From contig JAFSEF010000077.1 in assembly GCA_017435865.1 (NCBI GenBank), positions 1 through 50,761 on the forward strand: DNA of 50,761 nucleotides, given 5' to 3'. Source of the stretch: Clostridia bacterium (GTDB lineage Bacteria; Bacillota; Clostridia; Oscillospirales; Acutalibacteraceae). Below, in pieces: positions 33,889 through 42,153 of this stretch; positions within the stretch are counted from its first letter, which is position 1, and every line of letters starts with the position of its first letter. The translations under genes were made by a program, and so were the position numbers. The notes beneath the pieces are model-generated. The model was not told the DNA's origin, did not search any database, and worked only from the letters and a program-made list of their open reading frames with translations.

Positions 33889-35556
33889 ATGCTTACAGAT
33901 ATTGAAATTGCTCAGTCCGTAACCCCGAAACACATTTCCGAAATTGCAAAAACAGCAGGTGTTGAAGAAAAATACCTCGAATACTACGGCTCCGACAAGG
34001 CAAAAGTGGACCTGTCCCTGCTGCGTGAAAGCGACAAAAAGGACGGCAAGCTGATCCTTGTCACAGCCATCACCCCCACCCCTGCAGGGGAAGGCAAAAC
34101 CACGACCACCATCGGTCTTGCCGACGGTCTTCGCAAGATCGGCAAAAACTGCGTGGTCGCACTGCGTGAACCTTCGCTCGGCCCCGTATTCGGGATCAAG
34201 GGTGGTGCCGCAGGCGGCGGTTGGGCACAGGTCATCCCCATGGAGGACATCAACCTCCATTTCACGGGTGACTTCCATGCCATCGGTGCAGCAAACAATC
34301 TGCTTGCCGCCATGCTTGACAACCACATCTATCAGGGCAATGCACTCAACATTGACCCCAGACGCATCACATGGAAACGCTGTGTTGACATGAATGACAG
34401 ACAGCTCCGCTTTGTAACGGACGGTCTTGGCGGCAGAGTCAACGGTGTCCCCCGTGAAGACGGCTACGATATCACGGTTGCAAGCGAGATCATGGCAGTG
34501 TTGTGCCTTTCTTCCTCCATCACGGATCTCAAAGAAAGACTTTCCCGCATTATTGTCGGTTATACATACAATGAAGAACCTGTCACGGCAGGTCAGCTCC
34601 ATGCAGCAGGTGCCATGGCTGCCCTGCTCAAGAATGCACTCAAGCCCAACCTTGTGCAGACACTCGAAGGCACTCCTGCCTTTGTGCACGGCGGTCCGTT
34701 TGCAAACATCGCACACGGCTGCAACTCGGTCATTGCAACACGCATGGCAATGAAACTGGGCGACTATGCCGTTACGGAAGCAGGCTTCGGTGCAGACCTC
34801 GGTGCACAGAAGTTCTTTGACATCAAGTGCCGTTACGCAGGCTTAAAACCCTCTGCGGTTGTTATGGTTGCCACCATCCGTGCTCTCAAGATGCACGGCG
34901 GTCTTGCCAAGACAGAACTGAGCAGCGAAAACCTGGAAGCACTCGAAAAAGGTCTTCCCAACCTGCTGCGTCATGTTTCCAATATCCGCAACGTCTATAA
35001 ACTTCCCTGTGTGGTTGCTGTCAACCGTTTCCCCACCGACACGGATGCAGAAATTGATCTTGTCATCGAAAAGTGCCGTGCACTCGGTGTCAACACTGTT
35101 CTTTCGACGGTCTGGGCAGACGGCGGCAAAGGCGGTATGGAACTGGCTGAAGAAGTTGTGCGTCTTTGTGAAGAAGAAAACGATTTCTCCTTCAGCTATG
35201 ACCTCGATTGCAGCATTGAAGAAAAGATTGCAACCGTCACCAAACGTGTTTACGGCGGTGTCGGTGTCAATATTCTTCCTGCAGCAAAGAAACAGATCGA
35301 AAATCTGACCAAACTCGGCTTCGACAAGCTTCCCATCTGTGTTGCCAAAACACAGTACAGTTTTTCGGATGATGCCGCAAAGGTCGGTGCTCCCGAAAAC
35401 TTTGAGATCACCGTCAAAAATGTCAAGATCTCCAACGGTGCAGGCTTCCTTGTTGTCCTTACAGGCGACATCATGACCATGCCCGGTCTTCCCAAGGTTC
35501 CGGCAGCCGAACGCATCGATGTGGATGAAAACGGTGTCATTTCAGGCTTGTTCTGA
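33889..35556 (+). CDS. fhs: Formate-tetrahydrofolate ligase
   Basis: 555 residues, the normal length. It makes 10-formyl-THF from formate, ATP and THF, an entry to one-carbon metabolism and to acetogenesis in anaerobes. The ATP loop [11 protein letters not shown] (about 65-75), [18 protein letters not shown], and [19 protein letters not shown] are all intact. ACGGAGG lies before ATG. Alone it does not show a full Wood-Ljungdahl pathway. Confidence 0.96.
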   Translation: MLTDIEIAQSVTPKHISEIAKTAGVEEKYLEYYGSDKAKVDLSLLRESDKKDGKLILVTAITPTPAGEGKTTTTIGLADGLRKIGKNCVVALREPSLGPVFGIKGGAAGGGWAQVIPMEDINLHFTGDFHAIGAANNLLAAMLDNHIYQGNALNIDPRRITWKRCVDMNDRQLRFVTDGLGGRVNGVPREDGYDITVASEIMAVLCLSSSITDLKERLSRIIVGYTYNEEPVTAGQLHAAGAMAALLKNALKPNLVQTLEGTPAFVHGGPFANIAHGCNSVIATRMAMKLGDYAVTEAGFGADLGAQKFFDIKCRYAGLKPSAVVMVATIRALKMHGGLAKTELSSENLEALEKGLPNLLRHVSNIRNVYKLPCVVAVNRFPTDTDAEIDLVIEKCRALGVNTVLSTVWADGGKGGMELAEEVVRLCEEENDFSFSYDLDCSIEEKIATVTKRVYGGVGVNILPAAKKQIENLTKLGFDKLPICVAKTQYSFSDDAAKVGAPENFEITVKNVKISNGAGFLVVLTGDIMTMPGLPKVPAAERIDVDENGVISGLF

Positions 35557-35575
35557 TCAATACATAAAATATAGT

Positions 35576-35617
35576 AAAGAGATGCAAAAACACAAGTTCT
35601 TGCATCTCTTTTTTTCT
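35576..35617 (+). terminator. Terminator of the guaB-fhs operon
   Basis: A 12-bp perfect stem (35576-35587 with 35600-35611) followed by TTTTTC. Confidence 0.9.
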
Positions 35618-35620
35618 GTA

Positions 35621-35647
35621 AAAAAACTGCCTCATACGAGACAGTTT
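35621..35647 (-). terminator. Terminator of the zinc-ribbon gene
   Basis: On the minus strand, AAACTG/CAGTTT with an imperfect inner stem and a following T-run, 12 bases after the stop of the gene at 35660. Confidence 0.65.
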
Positions 35648-35659
35648 CCCAAAAAAGAA

Positions 35660-36058
35660 TTATAACAGCAAAGCATTTGCGAGCAGATAAGAATAATAAC
35701 CGCCCATTGTTGCTCCGGCAACACCGCCGATAATACCGAACACAAGTCCGACAACAAAGGAAACAACCCAACCGATCAATGCCATTTTACCGTATTCCTT
35801 TGCACTGACAGGTTTTTCTTTATTGTTGATCAGGAACAGAATCAGACCTGCAAGCGGAATGAAGAAGCAAAGCACTTTCAGACCGGTGGAAGGCACATCG
35901 GGTTCCTGCGGCTGCTGATACGGCTGATTATAAGGATTGTTGTAAGGATTGTTCTGCTGATATCCGGGAGCACCCTGATTGTTGACACCGGCCCCGCAAT
36001 TCGGACAAAAACGGACAGCATCATCCAGCTGTGTACCGCAATTCGGACAAAAACTCAT
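35660..36058 (-). CDS. Zinc-ribbon protein with two membrane helices
   Basis: 132 residues: an N-terminal zinc ribbon (C4/C7 and C18/C21), a Q/N/P/Y-rich linker (about 28-50, repeated NPYNNPYNQPY), then two hydrophobic helices. Similar to DUF805/TM2-neighbour style proteins; function unknown. The linker is low-complexity. AGGAGG lies before ATG. A second zinc-ribbon membrane protein occurs in the cassette at 11086-11418, without this linker. Confidence 0.75.
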   Translation of the reverse strand: MSFCPNCGTQLDDAVRFCPNCGAGVNNQGAPGYQQNNPYNNPYNQPYQQPQEPDVPSTGLKVLCFFIPLAGLILFLINNKEKPVSAKEYGKMALIGWVVSFVVGLVFGIIGGVAGATMGGYYSYLLANALLL

Positions 36059-36123
36059 AGTATAACCTCCTCAATATGTTTGTAATAATTGTAGCAGAGT
36101 TGTGATTTCTTGTCAATACAAAC

Positions 36124-36151
36124 TTGACTTAGTAAAAAAGAGGTGTATAAT
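36124..36151 (+). promoter_or_regulatory. Promoter of the Mrp gene
   Basis: TTGACT (36124-36129), 16-base spacer, TATAAT (36146-36151). Confidence 0.7.
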
Positions 36152-36181
36152 ATTTGTTATATAAAAAGAAAGGTGATACAA

Positions 36182-37006
36182 ATGGCTGAATGCAATCATG
36201 ATTGTTCCAACTGCTCCGCAAAATGCAGTTCCCGTGAGCAGGAATCGAGCCTTCTGGCTCCGATGAACGAACACTCCAACATTAAAAAAGTAATCGGTAT
36301 TGTCAGCGGTAAAGGCGGCGTCGGTAAATCCTCCGTCACTTCCCTGCTTGCCGTTGAGGCACAAAGACGCGGTTTTAAAGTCGGTATTCTGGATGCCGAC
36401 ATCACAGGTCCCTCCATTCCAAAATGTTTCGGCATCAACGAACGTGCAACGGGCAGTGACCTCGGCATTTTCCCCGTTCTGACAAAAACGGGAATTGAAA
36501 TCATGTCCGTCAATCTTCTTCTCGAAGACGCAGCAGCTCCTGTTGTATGGAGAGGTCCCGTCATTGCAGGCACAGTCAAACAGTTCTGGACAGATGTTGT
36601 GTGGAATGAACTCGACTATCTTTTCATCGATATGCCTCCCGGAACCGGTGATGTTCCGCTGACTGTGTTCCAGTCCATTCCGCTGGACGGTATCGTCGTT
36701 GTCACATCCCCGCAGGATCTTGTTTCCATGATCGTCGAAAAGGCAGTCCGTATGGCAGGCCTTATGAACATTCCCGTACTCGGCATTGCAGAAAACTTCT
36801 CTTACTTCACCTGCCCCGACTGCAACAAAAAGCACTTCATTTACGGCGAAAGCAAGCTCGAAGAAATTGCAGAACGTTTTGAAATCGGTGCAAGCGTACG
36901 TCTGCCCATCAATCCCAAGCTGGCAGCCGCTTGTGATGCAGGCATGGCAGAACTTGCCGATACCGAATTCCTCAGCGACTTTGCCGATCAGATCATCGGA
37001 AAATAA
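36182..37006 (+). CDS. Mrp/NBP35-type iron-sulfur carrier ATPase
   Basis: 274 residues. A deviant Walker A loop GKGGVGKS at 43-50 and DADITGPS define the Mrp/ApbC family, which carries Fe-S clusters to apo-proteins. An N-terminal cluster C4, C8, C11, C15 resembles the ferredoxin-like site of NBP35/Nubp1 and is lacking in short Mrp proteins; a further FTCPDC pair sits near residue 208. ATG 36182 follows AAAGGTG. The ThuA-like gene follows after 30 bases. Confidence 0.9.
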   Translation: MAECNHDCSNCSAKCSSREQESSLLAPMNEHSNIKKVIGIVSGKGGVGKSSVTSLLAVEAQRRGFKVGILDADITGPSIPKCFGINERATGSDLGIFPVLTKTGIEIMSVNLLLEDAAAPVVWRGPVIAGTVKQFWTDVVWNELDYLFIDMPPGTGDVPLTVFQSIPLDGIVVVTSPQDLVSMIVEKAVRMAGLMNIPVLGIAENFSYFTCPDCNKKHFIYGESKLEEIAERFEIGASVRLPINPKLAAACDAGMAELADTEFLSDFADQIIGK

Positions 37007-37036
37007 GAAACGGACACAAACGAAAGGAGACGCCGC

Positions 37037-37801
37037 ATGAAAATCATCATTTACAATGAAGACGTGTTACAGAATCTCCCTGCCCACAAAAAAGCCTATG
37101 CAAACGGCATCCACAATGAGCTGAAATCCATTTTTGAGGCTGAACATGAGGTCACCACCGTAACCCTTGCCACCATAAACGAGGGGCTCAGCCGCGAAGA
37201 ACTCGACAAAGCGGATGTACTGATCTGGTGGGGGCACATCGCCCATGACAAAGTACCGGATGAAATCAATGCCTATGTCTGCAAACGTGTCAGCGAAGGC
37301 ATGGGTGCGATTTTCCTGCATTCCGCACACTTCTCAAAACCGTTCACAACCCTTTGCGGCACGCCGTGTTCGCTTCGTTGGCGTGAAGCAAATGAAGCGG
37401 AACGTGTCTGGACAACCGATCCCTTCCATCCCATTGCACAGGGTGTCGAACAGGGTTTCCGTCTGGACCATGAAGAAATGTACGGCGAGCATTTTTATAT
37501 CCCTACCCCCGATGCGGTCGTGTTCACAGGTTGGTTTGAAGGCGGCGAAGTGTTCCGTTCCGGCTGCTGTTTCCACAAAGGAGAAGGCAGATATTTCTAC
37601 TTCCAGCCCGGCCACGAAACATTCCCCATTTACAAAGACAAGAATGTCCGCAGGATTCTCCGCAATGCCGTGGACTGGGTTGCTAAAAAAGGCCCGGAAA
37701 CCTCGGACTTTGTCGGCAACAAGGATTGCCTGCACCCCATCAAACCGCCCGAAAAGTTCAAGAGGAACCGTTTCTTCTACAAAGAAAAGGAAACCGAGTA
37801 A
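37037..37801 (+). CDS. ThuA domain protein
   Basis: 254 residues with the ThuA (trehalose utilisation, class I glutamine amidotransferase-like) fold: ADVLIWWGHIAHDKVP, FLHSAHFSKPF and FQPGHETFP at the expected spacing. No catalytic cysteine can be assigned, as usual for ThuA. It probably acts on a sugar or sugar derivative in the cytoplasm. AAAGGAG precedes ATG. Confidence 0.88.
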   Translation: MKIIIYNEDVLQNLPAHKKAYANGIHNELKSIFEAEHEVTTVTLATINEGLSREELDKADVLIWWGHIAHDKVPDEINAYVCKRVSEGMGAIFLHSAHFSKPFTTLCGTPCSLRWREANEAERVWTTDPFHPIAQGVEQGFRLDHEEMYGEHFYIPTPDAVVFTGWFEGGEVFRSGCCFHKGEGRYFYFQPGHETFPIYKDKNVRRILRNAVDWVAKKGPETSDFVGNKDCLHPIKPPEKFKRNRFFYKEKETE

Positions 37802-37805
37802 ACCA

Positions 37806-37844
37806 AAAAACTGCAAACCGACTTCCGATCGGTTTGCAGTTTTT
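37806..37844. terminator. Convergent terminator
   Basis: A 15-bp perfect stem (37806-37820 with 37830-37844), A-run at one end and T-run at the other, so it serves both the ThuA gene and the antiporter gene. Confidence 0.88.
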
Positions 37845-37852
37845 GTATATGT

Positions 37853-39190
37853 TCAGTGTTCTTCTTTTTTGCGGTGGATGGCGTGGCTGTAATGCGTATC
37901 CTGTGAACGTTCGGTGACTTTTTTGATTTCGATATCGCCCGAACGGACAAGTGCCCATTTGGTGAGCGACGGACCGACAAGTTCGTAAATGAAGATACCG
38001 AACAGCGTGATATTGCGGATAATCAAGCCCTGTTCACCGAACTCATTTTCGGCAATCAGTGACAAACCGAGAGCAACACCTGCCTGCGGAAACAGTGTGA
38101 TGCCGAGGTAGCGGTTGACGCAAGATTCAAGCTTCATCATCTTGCCGCCTGCAAAAGCACCGAAGTATTTACCTGCACAACGGGCAAGCACATACACTAT
38201 ACCGACGATGATGATAATCGGTTCTTTGAAGATGCTGAAATCAAGACCTGCACCCGACTGCACAAAGAAGAAAATCAGCAGCGGAGCAGTCCAGCGGTCA
38301 GCTCTTGCCATCAGTTCTTCCGAGAAATCACAGCAGTTGCAGAACACGGTGCCGAGCATCATGCAGACAAGCAGTGACGAAAATGCAACATGAATTCTTC
38401 CGACCGTGAACGAAAGCATGGACACGGCAACGGTGAAAAACACAAATGTCAGAGATACGCTCAGACGTTTTGAGTTGGATTTGAAGAATCGCTCCACAAA
38501 AGTAAAGAGCAGACCGAGCACCGAACCGAGCACCAAAGACAATACCACTTCCAGAAGCGGCTCCACGATAACACCCAACAGATCAACAGCACCGCTGTCA
38601 AGCGACTTTGCAATACCGAACGACACGGCAAACACCATCAGACAGACAGCATCATCCAATGCAACGATGGGCAAAAGCAAATCGGTCAGCTTCCCCTTTG
38701 CCTTGTACTGTTTTACGACCATCAAAGTTGCAGCAGGTGCCGTAGCGGCAGCAATCGCACCCATGGTGATGGCAATGGGCATGGTGATGACTTCGGGAAA
38801 AATGAAGTGCAGACCGATCATAAAACCGTCCACAATCAGCGTTGCCGTCAGTGCCTGCAGCACACCGATGACAACTGTGGCTTTACCCGTATGCTTCAGG
38901 TGTGACAAACGGAATTCATTACCGATGGTAAAACCGATAAAACCCAGTGCACAATCGGCAAGCAGGTCAAAAGCCTTGACGTTCTCTGCGGAAACAAAAC
39001 CGAGACCGGGAATACCGAGAGCTCCCAGGCAATACGGTCCGACCAGAATACCTGCAACGAGGTATGCCGTAACGGCAGGCAGATTCACTTTTTTTGCCAG
39101 TCTCGAAAGCAGCAAACCGGCAATCATTGCAAAAGCAATCGTGAACAAAGTCACGGACGTTTCACTTGCATGAAAATACTGTGTTAACAT
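37853..39190 (-). CDS. Cation:proton antiporter (CPA-type)
   Basis: 445 residues with about 12 hydrophobic segments. N-terminal LPAVTAYLVAGILVGP and the acidic DDAVCLMVF segment (paired Asp near 180) are typical of Na+/H+ or K+/H+ exchangers. No regulatory TrkA-N/RCK domain. ATG 39190 is preferred, with AAAGGAA 10 bases upstream; TTG 39199 is too close to that site. Divergent from the FAD oxidoreductase gene. Confidence 0.87.
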   Translation of the reverse strand: MLTQYFHASETSVTLFTIAFAMIAGLLLSRLAKKVNLPAVTAYLVAGILVGPYCLGALGIPGLGFVSAENVKAFDLLADCALGFIGFTIGNEFRLSHLKHTGKATVVIGVLQALTATLIVDGFMIGLHFIFPEVITMPIAITMGAIAAATAPAATLMVVKQYKAKGKLTDLLLPIVALDDAVCLMVFAVSFGIAKSLDSGAVDLLGVIVEPLLEVVLSLVLGSVLGLLFTFVERFFKSNSKRLSVSLTFVFFTVAVSMLSFTVGRIHVAFSSLLVCMMLGTVFCNCCDFSEELMARADRWTAPLLIFFFVQSGAGLDFSIFKEPIIIIVGIVYVLARCAGKYFGAFAGGKMMKLESCVNRYLGITLFPQAGVALGLSLIAENEFGEQGLIIRNITLFGIFIYELVGPSLTKWALVRSGDIEIKKVTERSQDTHYSHAIHRKKEEH

Positions 39191-39331
39191 AAATGACAAT
39201 TCCTTTTTACGGTATTTTTCTAAAAATAAGCATGTTAAAGAATACCACTATTGCGTTTTGATTACAAGCACAAAACACAACAAAAAACAGAAAATGTAAC
39301 CGTAAAATCTGTGCAATATTATTGTTTTTTA

Positions 39332-39360
39332 TTGCGTTTTATAATCGGTTATGTTATATT
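39332..39360 (+). promoter_or_regulatory. Promoter of the FAD-oxidoreductase operon
   Basis: TTGCGT (39332-39337), 17-base spacer, extended -10 TGT-TATATT (TATATT at 39355-39360). The region is AT-rich, so other sites are possible. Confidence 0.5.
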
Positions 39361-39408
39361 TATTTTATACATATGCCAAAATACTCTTTTTTACGGAGGA
39401 AAAGGAAA

Positions 39409-40743
39409 ATGGTCAAAAAAATCATTGTTGCCGGCGGCGGTCACGGCGGTATTGCTGCAGCTGCCCTGCTTGCTGCAAACGGTTTTGATGTTACGGTTTA
39501 TGAAAAAAACAAAAGAGATAACATGGGCTATGACTGGACGGATATTTTTGCACCCGATGCACTCGAACGTGTCGGTCTCGGTCTGCCGCCCGAAGACAAA
39601 TATGAATACAAAAAAAACATGACCTTTTACGGTCCGTCCGCAAACACTCCTTTGCGGCAGGATGTGGCAGAGGACAACCTTGAAATCAAAATGGAGCGCA
39701 GCGACATTTACGAAATGCTCATCGCCCATGCCGAAAAAAAGGGCGTGCATTTTGAGTTCGGCTGCGAAGTATACGGCCCCATTATGAGCGGAAACCGCGT
39801 TGTCGGCATTCAGACCGAAAACGGCGACTTTTATGCACCCATGATCATTGATGCCTGCGGTATCGATTCGCCTGTACGTCGCCGACTGCCTGCTGCCTGC
39901 GGCATTGAAAAAGCCCCCGGCAGATTCGGAAAATTCATTGTGTACCGTGCTTTCTATGACAAGGTCGGCAAAATTGTTGATGACCCGTACAGAGTTTACT
40001 TTTTCCCTGCCGGCAGAAAAGGCATCGGCTGGGTGGCTACCGAAGAAGATACCACCGATATGCTCATCGGCTGCTTTGACGAACTCAGCGAAAATGACAT
40101 CGCGGAAGTCTCCGCAGAACTGCGTGCAAAAAATCCGCAGATGGGCAACAAAATCCTGCGTGGTGATGCAATCGTAAAAATCCCGGTCCGTCAACCTCTG
40201 GCAGTCATGATTGCTGACGGGTATGCTGCCATCGGCGACAGTGCATTCATGACGGTGCCTGTCATCGGTTCAGGCATTGCAAACTCCCTGAAAGCTGCCC
40301 GTATGCTTGCAGACACCATCATTGAAGACGAAGACAGGGTGTATTCCTGTGAAACGCTGTGGAAATACCAGCTTCGTTATTACAAGGCTCTCGGTGCGGG
40401 TCTGGCTCCGCTTGCCTGTGTCAAACTGCTGCTGACAAAACTCACACCCGAACAGCTCGACTATCTCATTGACAACCATGTGCTGACCGCGGATGATCTG
40501 ACCATCGGTGCGGATGCCACGGGACTCGGTGATTTTCTGAGTATGTCGCCTGCTTCTTTGCCGGACAGAATCAAAGGTCTTGCAAAACGTCCCGACATCA
40601 TCAAAAAGCTGCTCTCCTGCGGCAAAACACTCGTGCAGGTTGTGGCACACACAACAGCGCTTCCCGCACATTGGGAACGCCGTAAAGTATTTGCATGGGC
40701 AGCCAATTATTGCAGAATTTTCAGAAACTACTGTCAACAATAA
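39409..40743 (+). CDS. FAD-dependent oxidoreductase (GGR/monooxygenase-like)
   Basis: 444 residues. The dinucleotide fold GGGHGGIAAA near the N-terminus and a second FAD motif AAIGDSAFMTVPVIGSG (about 290) match the geranylgeranyl reductase/aromatic hydroxylase class. Substrate unknown. ATG 39409 follows GGAGG and AAAGG. The gene heads a close-packed run of six genes to 46984; a flavodoxin pair next to it suggests linked redox chemistry. Confidence 0.84.
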   Translation: MVKKIIVAGGGHGGIAAAALLAANGFDVTVYEKNKRDNMGYDWTDIFAPDALERVGLGLPPEDKYEYKKNMTFYGPSANTPLRQDVAEDNLEIKMERSDIYEMLIAHAEKKGVHFEFGCEVYGPIMSGNRVVGIQTENGDFYAPMIIDACGIDSPVRRRLPAACGIEKAPGRFGKFIVYRAFYDKVGKIVDDPYRVYFFPAGRKGIGWVATEEDTTDMLIGCFDELSENDIAEVSAELRAKNPQMGNKILRGDAIVKIPVRQPLAVMIADGYAAIGDSAFMTVPVIGSGIANSLKAARMLADTIIEDEDRVYSCETLWKYQLRYYKALGAGLAPLACVKLLLTKLTPEQLDYLIDNHVLTADDLTIGADATGLGDFLSMSPASLPDRIKGLAKRPDIIKKLLSCGKTLVQVVAHTTALPAHWERRKVFAWAANYCRIFRNYCQQ

Positions 40744-40767
40744 ATTTAAAAAAGAGAGAGGACTCAA

Positions 40768-42117
40768 ATGAAAGTTTTAATCGTAAACGGCAGCCCAAAA
40801 GGCAAATACAGCTGCACGTTGCAAACATCTTTGTACCTTGAAAAGAAATTCAAAGATTGCGAATTCACCGTACTGCACTGCGGTCAACAGATCAGAAAAT
40901 ATGAAAAAGATATTTCTCTGCTCATTGACGCCATCAACGCTGCTGACCTGACCGTTTTCTCCTACCCCGTTTATACATTCATCTGTCCGTCGCAGCTTCA
41001 CAAAATCATCCGCCTGCTCAAAGAAAACAACTGCGACTTCAAAGGCAAATTCTGCACACAGATTTCCACTTCCAAGCATTTTTATGATGCAACGGCACAC
41101 AAATACATTGAAGAAAACGCTCTCGACCTCGGTTTCTCTTATATCAAAGGTCTTTCTGCCGATATGGATGACCTGACCACCGACAAGGGACAAAAAGAAG
41201 CGGTTGCATTCTGGAAATATGTTCGTCATTGCATGGAAAACGGCATTGCAGAACAGAAGATCAACAGAGAACTGCCTGCGATTCCTGCCTTTACCGCAAG
41301 TGCAGCAGCAGTTGAAAAGAAAGAAAAATTTGACACCGTCATCGTGACCGATGCCGAAGACACGGACCTGAATCTCTTGCAGATGATCGAAGAATTCAAG
41401 GCCGTATATCCGTACCCTGTCCGCATTGTCAACCTGCGTGAATTTCCGTTTGACGGCGGCTGCTTAGGCTGCTTCAAATGTGCCGTCAGCGAAAAATGCG
41501 TTTACAAAGACGGTTTCGACGAATACCTGCGTAAGACCGTGCAGTCTGCCGATGCATTTGTGTATGCATTCCGCATCAAGGACCACTCCCCCGGCCCCGT
41601 ATTCAAGACCTTCAATGACCGTCAGTTCTGCAACGGTCACCGCACCGTCACCATGGGCAAACCCGTCGGGTACCTCATCAGCGGTCACTATACGCTTGAA
41701 CAGAATGTGCGTACCGTTGTTGAAGGCAGAGCACAGGTCGGCGGAAACTTCTTCTGCGGTGCTGCCAGTGATGACAACGATCCGACGGTCGGCATTGCAG
41801 CCATGGCACAACGTCTTGCCTACGCAACCGAAACCGGCTACAACCAGCCTGCCGATTTTTACGGTGTGGGCGGCATGAAGATTTTCCGTGACCTCATTTA
41901 TGTCATGCGCGGTCTGATGAAAGCTGACCACAAGTTCTACAAAAAACACGGTTTCTATGATGATCTTCCCAACAGACAGCTCGGCAGACTCATTGCCATG
42001 CAGCTTGTCGGCGGCCTGATGGCAATGCCGCAGGTACAGGAAAAGGCAGGCACTTACATGAATGAGGGCATGCTCATGCCTTATAAAAAAGCACTGGAAA
42101 AAGCCGATAAAGAATAA
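40768..42117 (+). CDS. Double flavodoxin-like NAD(P)H oxidoreductase
   Basis: 449 residues with two flavodoxin-like units: one at 1-150 (VLIVNGSPKGKYS) and one at about 190-400 (VIVTDAEDTD, then the CLGCFKCAVSEKC cysteine set typical of iron-sulfur or disulfide flavoproteins). This resembles a fusion of NADPH-dependent FMN reductase and an iron-sulfur flavoprotein-like domain. AGAGAGAGG lies before ATG. It lies 24 bases after the FAD oxidoreductase gene. Confidence 0.8.
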   Translation: MKVLIVNGSPKGKYSCTLQTSLYLEKKFKDCEFTVLHCGQQIRKYEKDISLLIDAINAADLTVFSYPVYTFICPSQLHKIIRLLKENNCDFKGKFCTQISTSKHFYDATAHKYIEENALDLGFSYIKGLSADMDDLTTDKGQKEAVAFWKYVRHCMENGIAEQKINRELPAIPAFTASAAAVEKKEKFDTVIVTDAEDTDLNLLQMIEEFKAVYPYPVRIVNLREFPFDGGCLGCFKCAVSEKCVYKDGFDEYLRKTVQSADAFVYAFRIKDHSPGPVFKTFNDRQFCNGHRTVTMGKPVGYLISGHYTLEQNVRTVVEGRAQVGGNFFCGAASDDNDPTVGIAAMAQRLAYATETGYNQPADFYGVGGMKIFRDLIYVMRGLMKADHKFYKKHGFYDDLPNRQLGRLIAMQLVGGLMAMPQVQEKAGTYMNEGMLMPYKKALEKADKE

Positions 42118-42153
42118 GTAATAATACAAACCAATGAAAGCGAGGATGTACTC

